Assembly (NCBI GenBank): GCA_029233965.1 | Contig: JARGOP010000025.1 | Coordinates: 1-58,301, forward strand | From: Verrucomicrobiales bacterium | Lineage (GTDB): Bacteria; Verrucomicrobiota; Verrucomicrobiia; Verrucomicrobiales; DEV007 | Length of the DNA: 58,301 bases | Direction of reading: 5' to 3' | Shown: positions 52,518 to 58,301 of the stretch, piece by piece | How positions within the stretch are numbered: the stretch's first letter is position 1 | How the letters are laid out: each line of letters opens with the position of its first letter | Notes under the pieces: model-generated | The model's input: the letters and a program-made list of their open reading frames with translations, nothing else | Databases searched by the model: none | What the model was told of the DNA's origin: nothing | Made by a program: the position numbers and the translations under genes

Positions 52518-53581
52518 TCACTCGAGAGCGAAGCGCAAACCGGGGTGCGAATCCGCGAGGCGGTTGATCCACTCTCTGCGAGCCATGTGCCAGACCTCTT
52601 CATCGGAGGTGACTGTCACCCCGGCGGGAAGGGGAACGGGATAGGGCTCTTTTCCTGTCCAGACAAGGGTTACGTTTTTGTAAACCCCGGGAGGAAACCT
52701 CATGTCATCGGGCCCATTGATGGAGACAGCGCCCATGTGTAGGATGCAGTTTTTCATTTCCACCCTGCCGGAACTGTCTGCCCATTTAAAGAACATCCCC
52801 GGAGCACGCTCGATCCCGTCTTCGCCGGTGACGATAAACCGGTCTCGCCAGGGTTTACCCTCGGCACCGTCATGAGGCTGAGCCGTGATGCGGATGAGAG
52901 AATCGCGCACCACCGTGGTGAGTTCCGCCACGCGCCCGTCGGGAGCGCGCTGTGAGAGAAAGACAAAGCATCCATCAATGAGACAGTTGAGGATTTGCCC
53001 GGGAACGAGATCGTCGTTCTCGATCACGTCGTCGCGGATCTCTTCCATCCAGGCCCGCTCCAGAGTCCAGTGATCGAGTCCCTCCCCGGGGCCGAATCCG
53101 TCCTCGATATTCCGGAAAAAAACATCTTGAACCGTGACCGTCCCTTCGCAGTGTTTCACGAGGAGGGCGTCACCGTCCCACATTTCTTTGACGACACGCC
53201 AGGGCAGATCCGGTGATTGCAAGCCGATCACGGAAACTCCTGACAGAGACACATCGCGAGAGTCGCGGAGCTGGAGCGGGTAGATTTGTTCGTTGAGGAG
53301 TTCCCGCGTCACGAGGATATCCGTGTCCGGATAACCGATTCCGTTTTCCGGATCGCGATGACGGGCGGAATGGAGGACGAAAGTCGGGAGGGTCTGGTAA
53401 TGGTCCGATTTCCCCCATAGATCGTCACGCCGTCGGCGCTCAGGTGGCCGCCTTCCGGGAGATCACCGATGATGAACTGTTCGTGATACTCGCCGGGCGG
53501 GATTTTCTGCTCAGTTTCGGCAAAGCACGGACGACCCGTGGTAAAACAAACGAGAAAGACGGTGAGAAGACGGCTGGTCAC
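52518..53581 (-). pseudogene. Exported right-handed beta-helix protein interrupted by a frameshift in a G run
   Basis: The gene starts at ATG 53581 with a signal peptide (MTSRLLTVFLVCFTTGRPCF) and reads DGVTIYGG up to five Cs at 53412-53416 (five Gs on the coding strand). If one G is added there the frame continues KSDHYQTLPTFVLHSARHRD, then GIGYPDTDILVTRELLNEQI and the remainder (QILNCLIDGCFVFLSQ, VEMKNCILHMGAVSINGP) to the stop at 52518. The repeated short beta-strand pattern with Cys and Asn ladders is that of pectate-lyase-like parallel beta-helix proteins. The restored protein has about 354 residues. As written, translation stops early after about 90 residues. A sequencing error, a recent mutation or phase variation are all possible. 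Confidence 0.7.
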
Positions 53582-53598
53582 TTCGGAAAGTAATCGCC

Positions 53599-55047
53599 TT
53601 AGCGGGCCACAGCAACGGATTCATCGGGCACGAGACGGCGGCACTTGGAACGACCCCCGTTCCAGATGTCGTACTCAGGATCGGCGTAGCGACCAAAGAA
53701 GGCGTTCAGCCTTCCAATCATCTCCTCCTGGACATCAGCGAGTCCGGGTTGGCCGAAGAGGTTGAATCGCTCCATTGGATCCTTTTCCATATCGTAGAGT
53801 TCAGAGGGGCCTTCCGGACTCTTCCGCAGGACAATCTTCCAGCGGTCGTTCCGAAACGAACGGCAGCCTTCCATTTCGTATCCCATTTCGTTTCGCCATT
53901 CGATCTCCCCGCCCTTGAGGAGCGAGGCAAAGCTGCGACCGGGGGAGAGAGGCGTTTTCGGCATGCGGTGGCCGAGATCGAGATGATCAAGGACGCTGGG
54001 AAGGAAATCGTAGTTGGAGACAATAAGATCGCTTCTTCCGGGAGTGACGGAGCCCGGCTGCCGGAAAATAAACGGGATCTGCATCATCATGTCGTGAGCC
54101 GCGATCGGGCGGGTGTGATCGCCCATCCCGAAGAAACCGTTCTGGCCTCCCATCCAACCCTGGTCACCGGCGAAAACGACGAGGGTGTTTTCGTCGAGTT
54201 CGTTGTCTTTCAGGGCCTGCAGAATTTCGCCGACACCATCGTCGATCGCGCTGACCTCGGAAGCGACGCGGCGAATGCTGACGTCGTTGTTGTGGTAATC
54301 GAGATTGTTGTACTGCCAGGGATGAACCGTGTCCCGGGGAAAGGACATGAGCGGTTTGTCGGCGTAGTAGGCGGCGTGACGATTCTGAGACTCGCGCAGC
54401 AGGAGTGGGCCGAGGCAGTAGGGACCGTTGTAGGCGAGATAAAGGAAGAATGGTTTTTCGCTGTCCTTCTGTTCCTCGATGAACTGCTTTCCCCGTTCCG
54501 TCCAGAGATCGGTCATGTACTTCGGTGAGGGTTTAATCTCGCCGTCCTCAATGATGGGATCGGTGTAGAGGCTGCCCGTTCCGCCGCGCTGCATCGTGAT
54601 CCAGGTCGAGAAGCCGTCCTGAGGCGTGAGGTTCGCTCCGAGATGCCACTTGCCGACGAGGCCGCAGGTGTAGCCCTCGGAGTGCAGGATCTCCGGAAGC
54701 GTTTTGAATTCTTCGAGCGTGTAGTAGGCCTCTTCGCCGACCATGTATTTGTTATCGAGGAAGGAGTGGACGCCGTGCTGCGACGGAAGCAGCCCGGTGA
54801 GAAAGGTGGCCCGGGTTGGTGAGCATACCGGGTTGCTGCTCAGGGCCCGCTCGAAGAGGAGGCCCTCCTCCGCCATGCGGTCAAGATTTGGTGTGCGAAT
54901 GTCAGGGTTTCCGTAGCAGCCGAGGGTCCAGGCACCATGGTTGTCGGTGAGGATGAAGACCAGATTGGTCGGTTTCGATTCTGCTTTTGCGGAAAAGATG
55001 AAGCCAAGCAGTGCGGTGAAGAGAACGATTCCAGGGCGCATCCGCAC
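53599..55047 (-). CDS. Secreted sulfatase (formylglycine type)
   Basis: The 482-residue protein has a signal peptide ending near FSAKAE and the metal motif ILTDNHGAW, where the second Asp of the usual TDD/ADD motif is Asn. The signature CSPTR follows with Cys75 as the formylglycine precursor, then LVGKWHLGANL and FAGDQGWMGG for the distal metal site. It belongs with the arylsulfatase-like enzymes that act on sulfated carbohydrates outside the cytoplasm. It is read in the same direction as the beta-helix gene 18 bases downstream and is probably co-transcribed with it. ATG 55041, two codons later, is an alternative start. Confidence 0.9.
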   Translation of the reverse strand: MRMRPGIVLFTALLGFIFSAKAESKPTNLVFILTDNHGAWTLGCYGNPDIRTPNLDRMAEEGLLFERALSSNPVCSPTRATFLTGLLPSQHGVHSFLDNKYMVGEEAYYTLEEFKTLPEILHSEGYTCGLVGKWHLGANLTPQDGFSTWITMQRGGTGSLYTDPIIEDGEIKPSPKYMTDLWTERGKQFIEEQKDSEKPFFLYLAYNGPYCLGPLLLRESQNRHAAYYADKPLMSFPRDTVHPWQYNNLDYHNNDVSIRRVASEVSAIDDGVGEILQALKDNELDENTLVVFAGDQGWMGGQNGFFGMGDHTRPIAAHDMMMQIPFIFRQPGSVTPGRSDLIVSNYDFLPSVLDHLDLGHRMPKTPLSPGRSFASLLKGGEIEWRNEMGYEMEGCRSFRNDRWKIVLRKSPEGPSELYDMEKDPMERFNLFGQPGLADVQEEMIGRLNAFFGRYADPEYDIWNGGRSKCRRLVPDESVAVAR

Positions 55048-55080
55048 GTTTTATCGAATGGTCGTGGATTGGACAATCCC

Positions 55081-55983
55081 CTAATTCCGTGCTGCGGGAA
55101 ACGGCAGCGCCTGATTAACGGGGCTGATTGTGAACTGATTTCGAAAGTCCCGCGGGGTCTTGCCTTTTAGGGCACGGAAGCGGCGATTGAAATGAGACAG
55201 GTTCTGAAACCCGGAGTCGAAGGCGATTTCAGAGATCGGATCGTTGGTTTCGAGGAGGCGGCGACAGGCCTCGCCGATGCGGAGTTCGTGAAGATACTCG
55301 ATGAGGGTTTTCCCCGTATTTGCTTTAAAGAAACGACAGAACGACTTGGGGCTCATTTTTGCGACTGCCGCCGTCTCTTCGAGAGTGACGGGATTTGTTT
55401 TGTTGAGTTGAAGAAAGCTCAGGACTTCGCCGAGTCGTGAGATGTCCTGCTCTTTCAAAGAAGGCGAAAAAGCGGGACTGGCGAGGGGGGTCTTTTCTTC
55501 CGAAGCGGCGAGGAATTCGAGGAGGTGAAGGAGGGAGAGTAATCGCTCGAAGGGCGACTGATCTCTCATCGCGAGAATCCGGTCCGCCGCTTCGTCGGCA
55601 GTATTGCCGTGGAACTCGAATCCGAATCGCGCCTCATCGAGGAATTCGCGAATGACCTGCATCTCCGTTTTGCGAAGGAGGTCGTCCCCGAGCGACTCCG
55701 CTGAAAACTGGATCACCGCGAGGGAAGGGCGGTCCCAATCGTTCTCGTCCGGGATCCCGGAGTGAAGAGCATGAGGGATGTTCGGCCCGTTCATGATGAG
55801 AGTCCCCTTGGTGAGTCGTCCGATGTGATCCCCTGACATGAATTCGCCGGCGTGATTTTTGAGCGAGAGCAGGATATCGAACTCCGGATGGTAGTGATAG
55901 ACCGGCCAGACATCACGGTCGATTTTAAAAACCATGGCCTGCGAGGCACCGGTGGGAATGAATTCTAATTGAGGGCGTGCCAT
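55081..55983 (-). CDS. AraC-family transcription regulator
   Basis: The 300-residue protein has an N-terminal cupin-like sensor (VWPVYHYHPEFDILLSLKNH) and a C-terminal AraC DNA-binding domain with two helix-turn-helix parts: TLEETAAVAKMSPKSFCRFF and EIAFDSGFQNLSHFNRRFRA, ending GKTPRDFRNQF. Such regulators usually respond to a sugar and activate nearby glycan-use genes. I start at ATG 55983 because the upstream codons to 56256 lie antisense to the next gene. It is divergent from the DUF1549/DUF1553 gene with about 145 bases between them, an AT-rich gap that contains two GAAAATGAGAAAAT-like stretches and is the likely operator region. Its targets probably include its neighbours. Confidence 0.9.
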   Translation of the reverse strand: MARPQLEFIPTGASQAMVFKIDRDVWPVYHYHPEFDILLSLKNHAGEFMSGDHIGRLTKGTLIMNGPNIPHALHSGIPDENDWDRPSLAVIQFSAESLGDDLLRKTEMQVIREFLDEARFGFEFHGNTADEAADRILAMRDQSPFERLLSLLHLLEFLAASEEKTPLASPAFSPSLKEQDISRLGEVLSFLQLNKTNPVTLEETAAVAKMSPKSFCRFFKANTGKTLIEYLHELRIGEACRRLLETNDPISEIAFDSGFQNLSHFNRRFRALKGKTPRDFRNQFTISPVNQALPFPAARN

Positions 55984-56127
55984 GGCGATATCGCGTAAAG
56001 TATACCGTATTCTACGGCTTAATTGCGTAGTTTTCTCAGAAAATGAGAAAATCGTATCAGTTTGTGTCCTGATCCGATTTGCATGATCGACCTGAAATGA
56101 TGATCTTACGTAACTTCCCACCCCGTG

Positions 56128-58301
56128 ATGCGACTTAGCCCCCCAGTCCTCCTTGCTTCGGTGCTCTTGCCGGTTTGTCTGACCGCGTCGGATGAGTTGG
56201 AATTTTTCGAAAAGAAGATCCGTCCTGTCCTCGCGGAGAAATGCTACAGCTGCCATTCCGCGGACGCGGAGAAGCTCAAAGGTAATTTACAGCTGGATCA
56301 TTTCGAGCATCTCCTCACGGGAGGGGAGACCGGTCCCGTGATCAAACCCGGGATGGCGGAGCAGAGTCTCCTCATCGAATCGATTCGCTACGAGAACGAA
56401 GACCTTGAGATGCCGCCGAAGGAGAGGCTCAGCGATGAAATCGTGGCTGACTTTGAGCAATGGATCAATGCCGGTGCGATTTGGCCGGAGGAGCCGGTGC
56501 CGACGCGCGATGGAAAAGCAGAGGACGGCTACTTTGATTTGCAGAAGCGGTTCGAAGAGCACTGGAGCTGGAGGCCGGTGGAAAAACCGGAGCTGCCGCC
56601 GGTCGCTGATGCGAACTGGCCACGGGAGGAAGTCGATCATTTCATTCTCAAAGGGATGGAGGATCTTGAGCTGCGACCTGCTCTCGCCGCCGATCCTTCC
56701 GTTTGGCTCCGGCGTGTTTACTTTGATCTCATCGGTTTGCCGCCCACCCCGGAACAACGGACGGCGTTCCTCGAGGACGATAGGCCGGGAGCGGAGGAGA
56801 GGATTGTCGATGAACTTCTCGCCTCGCCTCACTTCGGCGAAAAGTGGGCACGGCACTGGATGGATCTGGTGCGCTATGCGGAGACCTACGGGCACGAGTT
56901 CGACTACCCGATTGCTCATGCTCATGAATATCGCGACTACCTGATCAGGGCCTTCAACGGGGATTTGTCGTACGATCAACTCATCCGGGAGCATGTCGCG
57001 GGGGACCTCATTTCCTCCCCGCGCCGTCATCCCGATGAGCAGTTCAATGAGTCCATCCTCGGGACCGCTTTCTGGTATCTCCACGAAGCGACCCACGCCC
57101 CGACCGACGTTCTCGCGAACGAAGCGGACATCATGGACAATCAGATTGATGTGTTAGGAAAATCGTTTCTCGGGCTCACGATTTCCTGCGCCCGTTGCCA
57201 CGATCACAAGTTTGATGCGATTTCGACCGCGGACTACTACGCTCTCACCGCGTATCTGCATGGCAGCGCGAGACAGGATGTCCCTCTCGATGTGAACCGG
57301 GTGCGGGAAAAGACACGGGCCGAACTTGAGGCGCTCAAGCAAAGGGCGGATCAGGAAATCGCGGCGCAACCGGTGAAGGGTCACGCCGATTCCACCGGCG
57401 GGGTGCTCGAGGATTTTTCCGCAGGAATGATCCCGGACGGTTGGAGCACCTCCGGCTTCGCCTTCGAAGGTGGCGGGACCAAACCGGGCCTCCGGTTTGA
57501 TAAGTCCCTCCCGCTGACGATTCCGGGTACCGTCGATAGCGCTGTCTTCGGGAAAGAACAGGTCGGGAGTCTGCGCTCGCCCACCTTCACAATCGCTGAG
57601 GACCACATTCATCTGCTCGTTCAGGGAAAAGCCGTGGACGTCAGGGTGGTGATCGACAACTACCAGATGGCGAAATTCAGTGGGCTCCTCTTCAAAGGCA
57701 CGGTGATCAAAAACCTCGATACGGAAGGCGGTTTCCGTTGGGTCACGCTCAGCGGGGATCTCAAAAAGTATCGTGGGCACAAGGCTTATCTGGAGTTTGT
57801 CGACAGTGGCAGCGGCTATGTCATCATCGATGAGATCCGTCAGTCGAAAGAGGCCGCGGCTCCGGCGGTTCCTGAGTATGCCGCCGTACCATCCCTGACA
57901 AAGCCACAGGAAGAAATCCTTCAGCAGGGGGTGGCGATGATCCGCAAGCTTCCGGCGCCGCGCTATGCCGTCGCGATGGCGGAAGGAACGACGGAGAACG
58001 CCCGTGTCTATGTGCGCGGCAGCCACCGCAGTCCCGGCGAAGAGGTTCCGCCCCGTTTTCTCGAAGCATTGGGGGGGGAGACCGGGAATCGTCTCGATCT
58101 CGCCAACCAGATTGCGAACCCGGAAAACCCGCTCACCTCACGAGTCATCGTGAATCGCCTCTGGCATCATCTTTTTGGAAAAGGGATCGTCTCCTCGGTT
58201 GATGACTTCGGCCCGATGGGGCAGTTGCCGACGCATCCGGAACTGCTCGACTGGCTCGCCGCTGACTTTGTCGAGAAGGGATGGTCGGTAAAGAGTGTCA
58301 T
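56128..58301 (+). CDS. Haem c / DUF1549 / DUF1553 protein, 3' end outside window
   Basis: The frame runs from ATG 56128 to the window end without a stop. It has a signal peptide (LSPPVLLASVLLPVCLTA), PSCyt1 with CYSCH at residues 39-43, and DUF1549 (WLRRVYFDLIGLPPTPEQR; KWARHWMDLVRYAETYGHEF; ISCARCHDHKFD with a second CxxCH). A jelly-roll-like domain follows (about 430-570: FSAGMIPDGWSTSGFAFEGG, SPTFTIAEDHIHLLVQGK), then DUF1553 (NRLDLANQIANPENPLTSRV; FGPMGQLPTHPELLDWLAAD). About 725 codons are visible and roughly 200 more would be expected. A DUF1501 gene usually comes next. It is divergent from the AraC gene and is probably under its control. Confidence 0.92.
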   Translation, partial: MRLSPPVLLASVLLPVCLTASDELEFFEKKIRPVLAEKCYSCHSADAEKLKGNLQLDHFEHLLTGGETGPVIKPGMAEQSLLIESIRYENEDLEMPPKERLSDEIVADFEQWINAGAIWPEEPVPTRDGKAEDGYFDLQKRFEEHWSWRPVEKPELPPVADANWPREEVDHFILKGMEDLELRPALAADPSVWLRRVYFDLIGLPPTPEQRTAFLEDDRPGAEERIVDELLASPHFGEKWARHWMDLVRYAETYGHEFDYPIAHAHEYRDYLIRAFNGDLSYDQLIREHVAGDLISSPRRHPDEQFNESILGTAFWYLHEATHAPTDVLANEADIMDNQIDVLGKSFLGLTISCARCHDHKFDAISTADYYALTAYLHGSARQDVPLDVNRVREKTRAELEALKQRADQEIAAQPVKGHADSTGGVLEDFSAGMIPDGWSTSGFAFEGGGTKPGLRFDKSLPLTIPGTVDSAVFGKEQVGSLRSPTFTIAEDHIHLLVQGKAVDVRVVIDNYQMAKFSGLLFKGTVIKNLDTEGGFRWVTLSGDLKKYRGHKAYLEFVDSGSGYVIIDEIRQSKEAAAPAVPEYAAVPSLTKPQEEILQQGVAMIRKLPAPRYAVAMAEGTTENARVYVRGSHRSPGEEVPPRFLEALGGETGNRLDLANQIANPENPLTSRVIVNRLWHHLFGKGIVSSVDDFGPMGQLPTHPELLDWLAADFVEKGWSVKSV

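Noticed and set aside
1-58301. CRISPR array, rRNA operon, prophage or replication origin
   Set aside because: I saw no regularly spaced repeats, no rRNA signature, no phage structural genes and no DnaA-box cluster.

Overview
The window looks like a chromosome segment of a member of the Verrucomicrobiota, or a close PVC-superphylum relative. Supporting evidence: LpxC is fused to FabZ and followed by lpxA (known from Bacteroidota and Verrucomicrobiota). There are five sulfatase catalytic-domain genes or domains, and the Planctomycetes/Verrucomicrobia-type families DUF1501, DUF1552, DUF1549/DUF1553 and DUF1592/1588/1585 are present with their haem c motifs. The organism is inferred from gene content only.

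Layout. 1-5.3 kb: the end of a P-type cation ATPase, then a small sugar-acid-type catabolic group (atypical SDR, DapA-like aldolase, enolase-superfamily dehydratase). 5.5-18.4 kb: a secreted polymer-degradation region with a DUF1552 + DUF1592-type cytochrome pair, a sulfatase, an FMN hydroxy-acid oxidase, a 1146-residue protein carrying two sulfatase domains, and a tandem alpha/beta-hydrolase. 18.4-31.1 kb: an accessory island (below). 31.1-42.5 kb: mostly housekeeping: DUF2851, M29 aminopeptidase, Fpg/Nei glycosylase, a sulfatase, lpxC/fabZ-lpxA, an RluA-type pseudouridine synthase, tig-clpP and a small DUF5684-like membrane protein. 42.5-48.1 kb: an ECF sigma factor, a putative anti-sigma domain fused to a DUF1549/DUF1553 cytochrome protein, and a DUF1501 protein. 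48.1-58.3 kb: an MBL hydrolase, an S9 prolyl oligopeptidase, a PL10-like pectate lyase, a frameshifted beta-helix protein, a sulfatase, an AraC regulator and a DUF1549/DUF1553 gene cut by the window end.

The island is the most interesting part. On the minus strand it carries an A-T-C NRPS protein (27226-30426), an isocitrate/isopropylmalate-dehydrogenase-like enzyme, a fusion of an isochorismatase-like cysteine hydrolase with an aldehyde dehydrogenase, an A-T-TE NRPS protein and the remains of a phosphopantetheinyl transferase. The last four are joined by 4-base ATGA/GTGA overlaps. A PhyH-type Fe(II)/2-oxoglutarate oxygenase lies convergently, and the 3' end of a second, homologous oxygenase gene is ATGA-coupled to the A-T-C gene. 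The two NRPS proteins would form A-T-C-A-T-TE, a two-unit assembly line. By eye both adenylation domains lack the Asp that holds an alpha-amino group, and the thioesterase has Arg where the nucleophilic Ser should be. The 8.3-kb segment with the second half of the cluster is bounded by near-identical 51-bp direct repeats. The island edges hold remnants of IS3-like and IS1182-like transposases, a GNAT gene, a glutamine amidotransferase gene and a winged-helix-like gene. I read this as two related clusters brought together and now partly decaying. The product is unknown to me.

Short palindromic elements decorate many intergenic gaps. I found no tRNA, rRNA or CRISPR array.
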